In this document: positions 16,506 to 25,649 of the stretch, one piece after another
Numbering within the stretch: position 1 is the first letter of the stretch
How the letters are laid out: every line of letters starts with the position of its first letter
Origin: Lysinibacillus pakistanensis
GTDB taxonomy: Bacteria; Bacillota; Bacilli; Bacillales_A; Planococcaceae
DNA: 64,000 nt
Direction: 5' to 3'
Assembly: GCF_030123245.1 (NCBI RefSeq)
Contig: NZ_CP126101.1
Location: 2,230,501 to 2,294,500 of the forward strand
Notes under the pieces: model-generated
Database searches by the model: none
What the model saw: only the letters and a program-made list of their open reading frames with translations
Told to the model about the DNA's origin: nothing
Translations under genes and position numbers: made by a program

Positions 16506-16802
16506 TTGAAATATGTAAATGCCTCAAAAGTTTTACCTGAGAAGTTATTACTAGAAATACAACAGTATGTCCAAGGAGAAAATCTGTACATACCTAAACA
16601 AGAAACAAACTATCAAAAATGGGGAACTGTAAGTGGTGGAAAGCAGCTCATTGACCACCGAAACAGTAATATCAAAGCGTCTTTTAACAATGGAATAAGT
16701 ATTCAACAATTAGCTGTTGAATATTGTCTCTCAATTGAAACCATAAAAAAAATTGTTTACTCAAAAAAGATTGATCGAGGAAATGATGAAAATCTTGATT
16801 AA
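16506..16802 (+). CDS. CD3324-family (Mor-like HTH) protein
   Basis: A 98-residue protein typical of the CD3324 family: N-terminal block KYVNASKVLPEKLLLEIQQY, a KWGTVSGGKQ segment and a C-terminal helix-turn-helix (about 60-88, SIQQLAVEYCLSIETIKKIV) similar to Mor transcription activators. Probably a small DNA-binding regulator. TTG start with GGGAG 9 bases upstream. It follows the 31-codon ORF and ends in a terminator. Confidence 0.8.
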   Translation: MKYVNASKVLPEKLLLEIQQYVQGENLYIPKQETNYQKWGTVSGGKQLIDHRNSNIKASFNNGISIQQLAVEYCLSIETIKKIVYSKKIDRGNDENLD

Positions 16803-16862
16803 ACTTACCCATCAAAATAAAAAATAATTCTTAATGGTCGTCAAGAATTGTCTTCCCTTCTG

Positions 16863-16896
16863 GAGCATTGTTACATCAATGTTCTAGTTTTTTTTT
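16863..16896 (+). terminator. Terminator after the CD3324-family gene
   Basis: GAGCATTG (16863-16870) pairs with CAATGTTC (16877-16884, one G-U pair), followed by nine T. Confidence 0.75.
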
Positions 16897-17046
16897 CAGT
16901 TCAAGTTAAATGGCAACTAAATAGCGAATTTTTTTTAGTAGGTATAAAACATTTATTAATTGTTTTAGGCATATCGAAGCATTACAAGATTAATGTAATA
17001 TGGAAGTAGGAATCAATACTAAATAATAATTTGAGGAGAATTTAAT

Positions 17047-17586
17047 ATGAACTTAGAAAGTAAAAGAATTTATTTGCGCACCCTTCAAGAATTAGATGCA
17101 CCTGTTATACTTGGAATTACTACAGAAGAAGAAATTCGATATATGACAGGAACGAAACCTAACTTTACATTAGATCAGATTAAAGCCCATATTAAAAAGA
17201 TAAATAATGATTCATCACGTTATGATTTTGCAATCTGTTTAAAAGAAAATGACCAGATGATTGGTGAACTATCTATTTTAGATATTGAAGAAGACAATAA
17301 AAAAGCAGGATTTAGAATTTCTATGAGCTCGATTGAGCTAACTGGCAAAGGATATGGATCAGAGGCTATTAAGATTGTATTACAATTTGTTTTTGAGGAA
17401 CTACATTTAAATCGTCTTCAGTTAGAAGTATTTGACCATAATTTGCGAGGAATAAGAGCCTATGAGAAGGTTGGCTTTGTAAAAGAAGGCGTCTTGCGTG
17501 AATCGTTATATTACAATGGCAATTATTCGGATGAAATTATTATGGCAATACTTAAAACTAACTATAAAAATACATTATTGCAATAA
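17047..17586 (+). CDS. GNAT acetyltransferase (RimJ/RimL type)
   Basis: A 179-residue RimJ/L-type acetyltransferase. It shows an ELTGKGYGSEAIK acetyl-CoA loop near residue 100, NRLQLEVFDHNLRGIRAYEKVGF near 120-142, and the usual EGVLRESLYYNGNYSDEI ending. RBS GAGGAG. It lies in the accessory stretch between the nuclease gene and the IS110 element. Substrate unknown. Confidence 0.87.
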   Translation: MNLESKRIYLRTLQELDAPVILGITTEEEIRYMTGTKPNFTLDQIKAHIKKINNDSSRYDFAICLKENDQMIGELSILDIEEDNKKAGFRISMSSIELTGKGYGSEAIKIVLQFVFEELHLNRLQLEVFDHNLRGIRAYEKVGFVKEGVLRESLYYNGNYSDEIIMAILKTNYKNTLLQ

Positions 17587-17660
17587 TATTGTTCTTTGAA
17601 ATTCTGTGAAATGATTTCTAATAAAGATTGAACATTAAATAAACCCAACTAATAATTCCA

Positions 17661-17681
17661 GTGTACACTAATCGTGTACAC
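17661..17681. promoter_or_regulatory. Paired GTGTACAC palindromes
   Basis: Two copies of the self-complementary octamer GTGTACAC (17661-17668 and 17674-17681) are 13 bases apart, with a partial GTGTAC at 17717. They can form a hairpin after the GNAT gene or act as an operator pair; there is no T-run. Confidence 0.35.
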
Positions 17682-17867
17682 CTTTGTTAATAACTCTTCA
17701 AACGTTGCTTAAATAATGTGTACTAATAAACTAAACCAGCTAATAGTTTGTCAATAATTTTCTGTTAAAAGTTTAATAGGAGAGTGCTATACTAAAAAGT
17801 GCATGACAAATAACCGTCCTAAAGTTTGTATTTGGAAGGTTTTGTTTGATTTAGTTGTACCTACTTA

Positions 17868-19103
17868 TCAAGCTAAATCTTGGTACGTAGTTCTGTTTTT
17901 TAACAAGGCAAAAATCCAATGTATAAGTTTATTAACACAAGCTATAATCGCTACTTTAAAAGGTTTTCCTTCGTCACGTTTTTTATCATAGAATTCACGT
18001 AATTTCTTGTTTCGAGGAATGATTGTATCGTCTGTTTTAGTTTTTCTGCAATCTCGTATTGCACAACGAACAGCCATAAACAAGGCATGACGAAGTCTAC
18101 TTGAACCTCGTTTTGTAATTCGATTCTTGGTCGCTGAAAATTTACCTGATTCGAAAACACTTGGGTCAACTCCAGCGAAAGCCACAAGCTTTTTAGGGTT
18201 GTTAAATCGATCTATTTCACCAATCTCAGAAATAATCGTTGCAGCGATTTTTTCACCGATGCCTGGGATAGATTTGATAATACTATATTCTTCAATTTCT
18301 TTAGCGAGGGCATCTATTTCTGACTCTAACTTTGATAGGTGCTCTTTGTACTGAAGAAGGATCTTTATATACATATCCAGACTTAAAATATGACTTTGAT
18401 AAACTGTTTTTTCAAAAGGATTACGAGCTGCAGCGGCTTTAAGCTGTAAAGCTTTTTCATTTGCCCATCTAATGGACCTACTCTTACATAGTTCATATAT
18501 TTTGTCTGTAATGGATTCCTCACTTGCTTTCAAAATATCTTCTGAAGAAGGGAACTCGGAAAGAGTTAATAGTGAAACCATAGAATATAAGTCTCCGAAA
18601 ACCCCTTTATATTCAGGAAATATCTGTTCAAGGACTGCCTGAAATTGCAACTTAGTTTGAATCATTACGCCAGTTATATTTTCATGTTGTCTAGTAAGAT
18701 TACGAAGGTTTAATAATTGCACACCACGTTTTTTATATGGCTCCAGTTCCTCTTTATAGAACAATTCACAAAGAAGATAGGCATCAATGGCATCCGTTTT
18801 TACTTTTCTCAAACTGGAACCTCTTGCCTTATATGAAATTAACGGATTAATGATAATCAATAAATATCCTCGTTCTTCTAAATAATGTATGACAGGGGCA
18901 CCATAATGTCCTGTAGCTTCTAAAATGATCGTAGGCTTCATACCAGCCTCGTTTTTTACATCCTCTAAAAATATAACTAAGTCATTCAGACCTTCTAAAG
19001 TATGCGTTACCTTAAAACTTTTACGATATGGTTTGCCTTTATCTAAAAATGCTTGTACCTGGCTTTCTCCTTTTGAAATATCCAGACCAACGACTGGATT
19101 CAT
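17868..19103 (-). CDS. IS110-family transposase (DEDD recombinase)
   Basis: A 411-residue full-length transposase. The N-terminal RuvC-like DEDD domain begins VVGLDISKGE, continues through ILEATGHYG near residue 62 and reaches KTDAIDAYLLCELF near 102. The C-terminal Transposase_20 domain contains IPGIGEKIAATIISEIG near 283, FAGVDPSVFESGKF near 310 and the conserved serine region RGSSRLRHAL near 333. It is uninterrupted with AGGAGG before ATG 19103, so the element may be active. IS110 enzymes recombine using a bridge RNA encoded in the element's non-coding end. Confidence 0.95.
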   Translation of the reverse strand: MNPVVGLDISKGESQVQAFLDKGKPYRKSFKVTHTLEGLNDLVIFLEDVKNEAGMKPTIILEATGHYGAPVIHYLEERGYLLIIINPLISYKARGSSLRKVKTDAIDAYLLCELFYKEELEPYKKRGVQLLNLRNLTRQHENITGVMIQTKLQFQAVLEQIFPEYKGVFGDLYSMVSLLTLSEFPSSEDILKASEESITDKIYELCKSRSIRWANEKALQLKAAAARNPFEKTVYQSHILSLDMYIKILLQYKEHLSKLESEIDALAKEIEEYSIIKSIPGIGEKIAATIISEIGEIDRFNNPKKLVAFAGVDPSVFESGKFSATKNRITKRGSSRLRHALFMAVRCAIRDCRKTKTDDTIIPRNKKLREFYDKKRDEGKPFKVAIIACVNKLIHWIFALLKNRTTYQDLA

Positions 19104-19109
19104 TATTAA

Positions 19110-19300
19110 TCTCCTCCTAGAATCATAATTTGCCAGTTACCCCTAATCCTCCATGCAGTGTCATAGCTTCGCTTGTTATACGAGATCTAAGTCCCAACCA
19201 GCTTCAATCATGTTTCTGCAAGTAGGGGGCGAACGGTTTAGTTGACGGGGTCAAGCCCCACGTGCAGATACGTTCTACCCTGGCTACTGCTATAATAAAA
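19110..19300 (-). ncRNA. Putative IS110 bridge RNA region
   Basis: In IS110-group elements a structured bridge RNA of about 170-180 nt is encoded between the left end and the transposase start. Here the same interval is unusually GC-rich for the window and holds short inverted repeats (for example GGGGCTTGACCCC on the minus strand near 19258-19246). Exact ends and guide loops were not resolved. Confidence 0.45.
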
Positions 19301-19306
19301 CTATAT

Positions 19307-19339
19307 AAAAAATGGTCAACCAGAAATATCTGGCTGACC
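19307..19339 (-). terminator. Leftward terminator-like hairpin next to the IS110 end
   Basis: GGTCAACCAGA (19314-19324) pairs with TCTGGCTGACC (19329-19339, one G-U pair). On the minus strand it is followed by six T, so it would block leftward readthrough into the element. Confidence 0.5.
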
Positions 19340-19399
19340 TTATAATACGAAGTTGCAGTTTATTTGAGCAAAAAGCCTAAAAATGGAGGAATTAATTAA

Positions 19400-19582
19400 A
19401 TGTATATTGTGCCTATCGGTTTTTTTATAATTTTCCTTATTTCAACGACCACGGGACTACTTTTCATGTTTAAGCTGAGAAAGAAAAATAAATATAACGT
19501 TGCTAATGGAACTATTGCTTTAGGGACTGGAATCTTTTCTTTAATAGCCTGCATATTCTTCTTGTTTTTTAGCGAAATCTGA
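19400..19582 (+). CDS. Small two-helix membrane protein, 60 aa
   Basis: ATG 19400 lies 10 bases after TGGAGGA. Two hydrophobic helices (about 3-25 and 38-58) flank a basic loop (KLRKKNKYN). No family recognised. It lies within the accessory stretch, right of the IS110 element. Confidence 0.6.
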   Translation: MYIVPIGFFIIFLISTTTGLLFMFKLRKKNKYNVANGTIALGTGIFSLIACIFFLFFSEI

Positions 19583-19678
19583 TTTCCTTCTTTAACTAGT
19601 TCAATAATAATTTAGAAGGGAAAAAATGAAACTTCATCGAATTATCTTTTAAAAAAACAAACATTAAGGGTGAAAAGG

Positions 19679-20113
19679 ATGATGAAAAACAAAAAACGTT
19701 TCAAAAAGACAAATAATAGAGTAGTACACGGTAAGACACCAGAAGAACGTTTTAAGGAAATACGAGGAATGACAATTGAGGAATGGAACGAACAACAATT
19801 CAAAGCTAAAACTGGAATGACACCCGATGAATGGTATATTAATGAGGCGAAATCAACAACACCTTTTGATTTTATAAAAGAACGTTACGGTACTGTTACC
19901 GAGGACGATATAAAGCTTGTTAAGGATTTGCAACTATTGGGATTAAAAGATGACGTTATATATGTGTTACTTGATCATGTAGCAATTGTAAGTAGGATCG
20001 GAATGGTTCACCTGTTGGTAAAAGAAATAGGGGAAAATTGGTTTAATGAAAAAATATTTACAATTGAAAAAGCAATTTCTTACGTTAGGGAACAACAGAA
20101 GAAATATATGTGA
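19679..20113 (+). CDS. Hypothetical protein with DnaD/DnaB-like C-terminal region
   Basis: A 144-residue cytoplasmic protein. The basic N-terminus (KNKKRFKKTNNR) is followed by two related segments ending in MTIEEWNEQQF and MTPDEWYINEA, and a helical C-terminus (about 80-140) whose pattern (LLGLKDDVIYVLLDHV, then IGENWFNEKIFTIEKAISYV) resembles the DnaD/DnaB replication-initiation C-terminal domain. That resemblance is weak and by eye. ATG 19679 is used; GTG 19670 overlaps the probable ribosome binding site. Confidence 0.6.
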   Translation: MMKNKKRFKKTNNRVVHGKTPEERFKEIRGMTIEEWNEQQFKAKTGMTPDEWYINEAKSTTPFDFIKERYGTVTEDDIKLVKDLQLLGLKDDVIYVLLDHVAIVSRIGMVHLLVKEIGENWFNEKIFTIEKAISYVREQQKKYM

Positions 20114-20360
20114 TTACAATTAAAATGGAAAGTTTGTGAAACATTGTTCATAAACACACGGGTGCTTAGTTCAATAATCCATAAAAAACCACTCCATGAT
20201 GGGTGATCTGTCGCTATAAAATAAGTGACTGAAAAGGGACCAACAAGTGACCTAAAATGATTTTTAGTAACAGTTAGTGATTAATAATGAAAATACTATG
20301 ATTGAAAATCGTTATAGAGCTTTTGATTTACACTGAAACTTTCTGAAAGTTATAGTTAAG

Positions 20361-20476
20361 TACAAAGCTGATATTTTTTCAAATGAGCCTCTAGACATCG
20401 AGGATTTTGAACAAACGCTTGAAAAATGGCATTGTCGAGGGTGTAATTTTAGGGAATTATGTGAGCAGATATGAAA
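20361..20476 (+). pseudogene. Duplicated 3' fragment of the PD-(D/E)XK nuclease gene
   Basis: Bases 20361-20472 align without gaps to 15641-15752 with about six mismatches. The fragment encodes the last part of the nuclease (ADIFSNEPLDIEDFEQTLEK and the CRGCNFRELC iron-sulfur motif) and stops at TGA right after CEQI. There is no start or ribosome binding site, so it is a relic of a duplication or insertion event 4.7 kb from the intact gene. Confidence 0.92.
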
Positions 20477-20620
20477 AATAAAAAGCACTTTTATTTGAGT
20501 TTTCTAACCTTACAGAAAATAATTAGTGATGATTAATGGTAGAAGTTTTCTCAAAAAGAGGTTTTATTTACGGTGCATTGAATCTTCAAAATACAAATAA
20601 AGGTAAAGGAAGGATTTTTG

Positions 20621-20764
20621 TTGAATGATAAAAAATTTGGGATAGTGTTCACCCTTATATTCGGTAGTTTAACCCTTTTAATTGTGTTTATATTATTGTT
20701 TTTTTCGTTTTTTGGTGAAGAAATACTAGAATTCTTTAAAGATGGTTTTTCAGAGGATTATTAG
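20621..20764 (+). CDS. Single-helix membrane protein, 47 aa
   Basis: TTG 20621 follows AAAGGAAGGA and opens a 47-codon frame: short polar start, a hydrophobic helix (about 8-32) and an acidic tail (EEILEFFKDGFSEDY). A terminator lies about 45 bases downstream. No homologue recognised. Composition and flanking signals suggest a real small gene. Confidence 0.5.
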   Translation: MNDKKFGIVFTLIFGSLTLLIVFILLFFSFFGEEILEFFKDGFSEDY

Positions 20765-20806
20765 ACTATATTTTAATTTTAGAATGCAAAAAGAATAGCT
20801 TATAAG

Positions 20807-20832
20807 ACCGCTTAATCATAAGTGGTTTTTTT
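20807..20832 (+). terminator. Terminator
   Basis: ACCGCTTA (20807-20814) pairs with TAAGTGGT (20819-20826, one G-U pair), followed by T-run to 20832. Confidence 0.75.
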
Positions 20833-20995
20833 GTTTAGTCCATTAATCTGTAGTGAATACCATAAATAAACCGATTCTAGCTAACTGTTTATTGGATTGA
20901 ACTATAATGGTTAAAAAATTTTGATTTCAATTTTAAAAAAATAGGTTGATAGATGGGGTTTATGTTATATTTTAATAGAATTGGAGGGTGATATT

Positions 20996-21415
20996 ATGAA
21001 TATTAGAGAAGCAAGTGAATTAGATTATCCTGATTTAAGGCGCATTTATCTGGAATCACGCCGCAAAAACTTCCATTGGGAAAATGCAGAGGAATTGACA
21101 TTAGAAGATTTTGATAATGATACAATTGAAGATTATATAATTTTAGTTGAGGAAGACGGGAAAATTCTGGGGTTTGCGGCACTATACTTAGCAGATAACT
21201 TTATACATTGTCTTTTTGTTGACCCTACTTGCTCTGGGAAAGGTGTTGGTGGTTTATTATTGAATGCCTCCATCAATAAAATGAATATACCATTAAGTTT
21301 GAAGTGTGTGTCTGAAAATCTTAAGGCACTCAAATTCTATGAAAACAAGGGTTGGAAGAAAGTTGTTGAAGAAGGAGAACCTGGAGAGAAGTATTGGGTT
21401 TTGGAATACAAATAA
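20996..21415 (+). CDS. GNAT N-acetyltransferase
   Basis: A 139-residue acetyltransferase with HCLFVDPTCSGKGVGGLLL near residue 75 (acetyl-CoA binding) and SENLKALKFYENKGWKKV near 110. Start ATG 20996 has GGAGGGTG directly upstream; the TTG at 20981 would include it. Stand-alone gene. Substrate unknown. Confidence 0.88.
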   Translation: MNIREASELDYPDLRRIYLESRRKNFHWENAEELTLEDFDNDTIEDYIILVEEDGKILGFAALYLADNFIHCLFVDPTCSGKGVGGLLLNASINKMNIPLSLKCVSENLKALKFYENKGWKKVVEEGEPGEKYWVLEYK

Positions 21416-21603
21416 TTAATGAATACTTGATTTATTAATAGATTCAAAGCTAATAGATACTATTGTTTTAGCTTAGTGAGGTACAAGATGAAGAAAAATT
21501 ATATTAAAAGTGAAATACTCTTTACATCGCTATATTTCCATTAAAATCAGTAGTATATTCAGAAATTAATTTTTCTAAAATTAAATTGAGTAGGAGGAGA
21601 ATA

Positions 21604-22383
21604 ATGAAAAAATCATTTATTGTGTTACTAGCAGCATTTTTATTTGCAGTAGTAAGTCCAACAAATTCAGAAGCAAAAGTGATGTATGATGGAGCAGAAG
21701 TTGTAAAAGGGCAGACTGGAAAAATGACCTTTAAAAAAGACATCAAGGTATACAAGAAAAATTCAGATGGTACGTTTGATTCGCTGATGGTTAAGCGTAA
21801 TAATTTCTTTAAAACGTATGATATTGAGAAATATGATGGAAAAACATTCTATCAAATGGGGCAATTTCGGGTACAAGCAACGGATTTGATTGTTTTCAAA
21901 GAAGTACCAATCGATATTCGTACATCTTTCTATAACTATCCGGCATTTGTCATGATTAATCATCTTGGTGTTGAAAATCCTGGATATCCATATTCCTTCA
22001 TCAAATATGGTGAGAATTTAAAAGTTGGAAAACGTGAAGAGGTTTGCAATCCATCATCATTATTAGTTTCTATTGAGAAGGGAAAATTATATCGCCATTA
22101 TTGTGCAGGAGATATTGAAGGAGGACCTGTAATTAATACCGGTATTCTTGATAGCACTGATATTCGAATTTTTGAAAAGATAACAAGAAATGAAGGTTCC
22201 TATATATTAACAGAAGATACAGAGCTATACAATGGTCCGATGATTACAAGATACTCTAGAAAAGAGTTGAAGGGAACTGTCTTTTATTCACCAGGAATTG
22301 AGATCAATGGTTATTTGATGGTGGGAGATAAGAATTTTGATTTTATTCCAGCAAATCTATTAAAGCCAGTTGTAGATAAGTGA
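21604..22383 (+). CDS. Secreted protein of unknown function, 259 aa
   Basis: Sec signal peptide (hydrophobic 5-18, likely cleavage after SEA near 24) and a mature domain rich in beta-strand-like segments, with two repeats of a KVYKK/ELYNGP-type strand-turn pattern and two cysteines (CNPSS, HYCAG) that could form a disulfide. ATG 21604 is the start because AGGAGGAG lies just upstream. No known family; probably exported to the cell surface or medium. Confidence 0.7.
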   Translation: MKKSFIVLLAAFLFAVVSPTNSEAKVMYDGAEVVKGQTGKMTFKKDIKVYKKNSDGTFDSLMVKRNNFFKTYDIEKYDGKTFYQMGQFRVQATDLIVFKEVPIDIRTSFYNYPAFVMINHLGVENPGYPYSFIKYGENLKVGKREEVCNPSSLLVSIEKGKLYRHYCAGDIEGGPVINTGILDSTDIRIFEKITRNEGSYILTEDTELYNGPMITRYSRKELKGTVFYSPGIEINGYLMVGDKNFDFIPANLLKPVVDK

Positions 22384-22401
22384 TAGATTATGAAATATAT
22401 A

Positions 22402-22436
22402 TAGCTCTCTTATTATTTGATAAGGGAGCTATTTTT
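22402..22436 (+). terminator. Terminator
   Basis: TAGCTCTCTTAT (22402-22413) pairs with ATAAGGGAGCTA (22420-22431), one G-U pair, followed by T-run. Confidence 0.85.
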
Positions 22437-22712
22437 ATGTTTGGTTGACATAAAGATAGGATAAATGCTTATTGGAGTACCCTGGTTAAATAAATCGTAA
22501 TAATGGCTCTTCTTCTTGATTTAACTTGAAACAATGTGAAAGTATTTTTTAGTATTAATTCATTCCCATGAGTCAACAAACTTGGAGTACTTTAAAATCT
22601 CGAGAAATGACATGTAGAGGCAATAAATAGAAAGAAGAATTTGCTTTTTTCATCAATTTGTATTAAATTATACTAAGCTATTAATTGATAATGAGAGAGG
22701 AGGCAAAAAGCC

Positions 22713-22856
22713 ATGGAAACTGTTTTCAGAAGAATTGCAACAGAAGTAAAAACATATTTACAACTAGGTGATTTACTTTCCAAGGGACCAGTCTGTACTT
22801 TTTTAAGTAAACTTCACATAGAAAATAGCCGGAAGCTTTTTGCCTTTGTAGTATAA
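22713..22856 (+). CDS. 47-aa sORF with a sequestrable ribosome binding site
   Basis: ATG 22713 stands 10 bases after GAGAGGAGG and opens a 47-codon frame (starts METVFRRIATEVKTYLQLGD). AGGCAAAAAGC around 22700-22711, between ribosome binding site and start, is repeated inverted as GCTTTTTGCCT near the stop (22834-22844). The mRNA could therefore close on itself. A terminator follows at 22901. Not recognised; it could be a small protein or a structured RNA. Confidence 0.45.
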   Translation: METVFRRIATEVKTYLQLGDLLSKGPVCTFLSKLHIENSRKLFAFVV

Positions 22857-22900
22857 AAATTAGAACTTTTATTGTTTGTGCATGATACAAAGCAATTATT

Positions 22901-22927
22901 AGACGCCGGATTTAATGGCGTCTTTTT
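22901..22927 (+). terminator. Terminator
   Basis: AGACGCC (22901-22907) pairs with GGCGTCT (22917-22923), followed by five T. It ends the unit containing the 47-codon ORF. Confidence 0.8.
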
Positions 22928-23030
22928 GTGTTTTACAGAAAAAATTGGAATGGATGCAATGATGAGTCGCTTGTCAAAATAGACAAAGATTATTGTAATC
23001 CCTCAATATACGATTTAGAAAGGGTGAGAC

Positions 23031-23093
23031 TTGTTGTTTAAAAAACTTAGACAATTTAGGAATGTTTCAGTGTGCTATTCGCTTCTAATTTAA
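23031..23093 (+). CDS. 20-aa leader peptide of the MFS gene
   Basis: AGGGTGAG at 23021 is followed by TTG codons at 23031 and 23034 and a short frame (MLFKKLRQFRNVSVCYSLLI) that ends in TAA at 23091-23093. Its last codons form the left arm of a 12-bp hairpin whose right arm runs into the ribosome binding site of the efflux gene. This is the arrangement of translational attenuators ahead of antibiotic-inducible resistance genes. Confidence 0.55.
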   Translation: MLFKKLRQFRNVSVCYSLLI

Positions 23094-23110
23094 AAAATAA
23101 TTAGAAGCGA
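23079..23110 (+). promoter_or_regulatory. Attenuator hairpin masking the MFS ribosome binding site
   Basis: TCGCTTCTAATT (23079-23090) pairs perfectly with AATTAGAAGCGA (23099-23110), 8-base loop. The right arm abuts and partly includes GCGAGG, the only Shine-Dalgarno-like sequence before ATG 23122. Ribosomes at the end of the leader peptide would open the stem. Confidence 0.65.
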
Positions 23111-23121
23111 GGATATAAACT

Positions 23122-24285
23122 ATGAAAATGCAAAAAATTTTTACACCATCATTTCTTATTTTATTTATAAGTAATTTTTTAATCTTTATAGGCTTTGAAA
23201 TGTTATTACCAATTTTACCAGCCTATTTATTAAGCATAAATGCCTCTTCTATTCAAGTAGGCTTAGTAACAACTATATTTACGATAGGTGCAATTATAAT
23301 AAGACCTTTCGTAGGCTACTATTTGATTGATAATAAAGGAAAAAGTCTTGCAATCGGAGCAGGTATGACTTTATTAATTATTACGATGCTGTATCCTTTT
23401 CTTAACATTATTTGGCTTTTCCTATTGTTACGGTTTTTCCATGGAGCGGCATGGGGGGTATCAACCACAGCCAATAGTACAATGGCTGTCGATTTAATTC
23501 CTAAAGCTAGATTAGGAGAAGGAATGGGGTATTTCTCTATTTCAACAACAGTTGGCGCTATTATTGCACCGAGTATAGGTATTCTTATCTACAATACCTT
23601 TTCCTTCCAAATATTAATATATTCATCAGTAATACTTAGTCTGTTAGCGATAGTAGCACTTCAATTTGTCTCTTCATCAACTCCTGTTAAATATGAGAAG
23701 CAGTCATTTCGATTTGTAGAAGCGATTTTTGAAAAGGATGTAAGGTTCCAAGCTTTATTGACCGTTATTACGACACTTGGCTTTGGAGCAATTATAACCT
23801 TCTTAGTACTTTATGGGGAACAAAAGGATATAAAACATATTTTCTTGTTCTTTCTTATCAATGCGACTGTTTCCACTTTATTAAGACCATTTACAGGAAA
23901 ATGGTTTGATAAAAATGGACCATGGTCTATTATCATTGTGTCAGCCACATTAGGATTTTTATCACTTGTCGTGTTATCCTATACCACAAATAATTTAATG
24001 CTGATCATTGCAGCGATTTTATTCGGAGCAGGTTACGGAACAATGATGCCATGCCTACAAACATGGACTGTTCAAAAAGTAGATGAAGCAAAAAGTGGGG
24101 CAGCCAATGCAACTTTCCTTTCTAGTTTTGATGTAGGTGTTGGCATTAGCGCATTTGTATTGGGAATTTTAGCACAATGGATGAGCTTAGAAGTGATTTT
24201 CCGTCTTGTTAGCCTAAGCTTTATAATAGTTAGTATTCTAGTTTACACAGATTTTATAAGTAATAAGAAAAACAAACTTGAATAA
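23122..24285 (+). CDS. MFS efflux transporter (drug-export type)
   Basis: A 387-residue protein with 12 predicted membrane helices and major-facilitator features: a motif A-like RPFVGYYLIDNKGKS after helix 2, and RFFHGAAWGVSTTANSTM in helices 4-5. The size fits 12-helix Bacillus multidrug or metabolite exporters. Its ribosome binding site is tied up in a hairpin downstream of a 20-codon leader, suggesting induction by a ribosome-targeting compound. Substrate unknown. Confidence 0.85.
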   Translation: MKMQKIFTPSFLILFISNFLIFIGFEMLLPILPAYLLSINASSIQVGLVTTIFTIGAIIIRPFVGYYLIDNKGKSLAIGAGMTLLIITMLYPFLNIIWLFLLLRFFHGAAWGVSTTANSTMAVDLIPKARLGEGMGYFSISTTVGAIIAPSIGILIYNTFSFQILIYSSVILSLLAIVALQFVSSSTPVKYEKQSFRFVEAIFEKDVRFQALLTVITTLGFGAIITFLVLYGEQKDIKHIFLFFLINATVSTLLRPFTGKWFDKNGPWSIIIVSATLGFLSLVVLSYTTNNLMLIIAAILFGAGYGTMMPCLQTWTVQKVDEAKSGAANATFLSSFDVGVGISAFVLGILAQWMSLEVIFRLVSLSFIIVSILVYTDFISNKKNKLE

Positions 24286-24307
24286 GTTTATAGTAACTAA
24301 TCCAATC

Positions 24308-24347
24308 AAAAGGACCAGGTACTCCATTAGATGGAGTCTGGTCCTTT
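24308..24347. terminator. Terminator between convergent genes
   Basis: AAAGGACCAG (24308-24317) pairs with CTGGTCCTTT (24338-24347) with inner pairing of ACTCCAT and ATGGAGT. It lies between the MFS gene and the acylase. Confidence 0.8.
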
Positions 24348-24373
24348 AACCGTTTTATAGAAAAAAAGAGTAA

Positions 24374-25531
<1,158 letters not shown>

Positions 25532-25591
25532 TTACAAACTCGTTAATAGAATATTTGCTAGAAAATAAGGGGAGGGCCAATATTAGATTTT

Positions 25592-25634
25592 AAAAAAGTA
25601 GTACAACCATTTTTTCATAGTCTGACTACTTTTG
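25592..25634 (-). terminator. Terminator of the metallophore-import operon
   Basis: AAAAAGTAGT (25593-25602) pairs with ACTACTTTT (25625-25633). On the minus strand it follows the last transporter gene and is trailed by T-rich DNA. Confidence 0.75.
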
Positions 25635-25649
25635 TTTTTGGGTATTTTT

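Larger units (their letters stand above)
17790..19305 (-). mobile_element. IS110-family insertion sequence
   Basis: One intact transposase gene with about 200 bases of conserved-looking non-coding DNA on its 5' side and less than 100 on its 3' side, the layout of IS110-group elements of about 1.5 kb. These elements lack terminal inverted repeats and target duplications, so both ends are estimates. Confidence 0.8.

Noticed and set aside
17803..19128. Plus-strand frames inside the IS110 element
   Set aside because: They are antisense shadows of the transposase gene and show no family features.
20114..20360. Gene in the stretch before the nuclease fragment
   Set aside because: All frames are short and interrupted with no ribosome binding site; only non-coding AT-rich DNA was seen.
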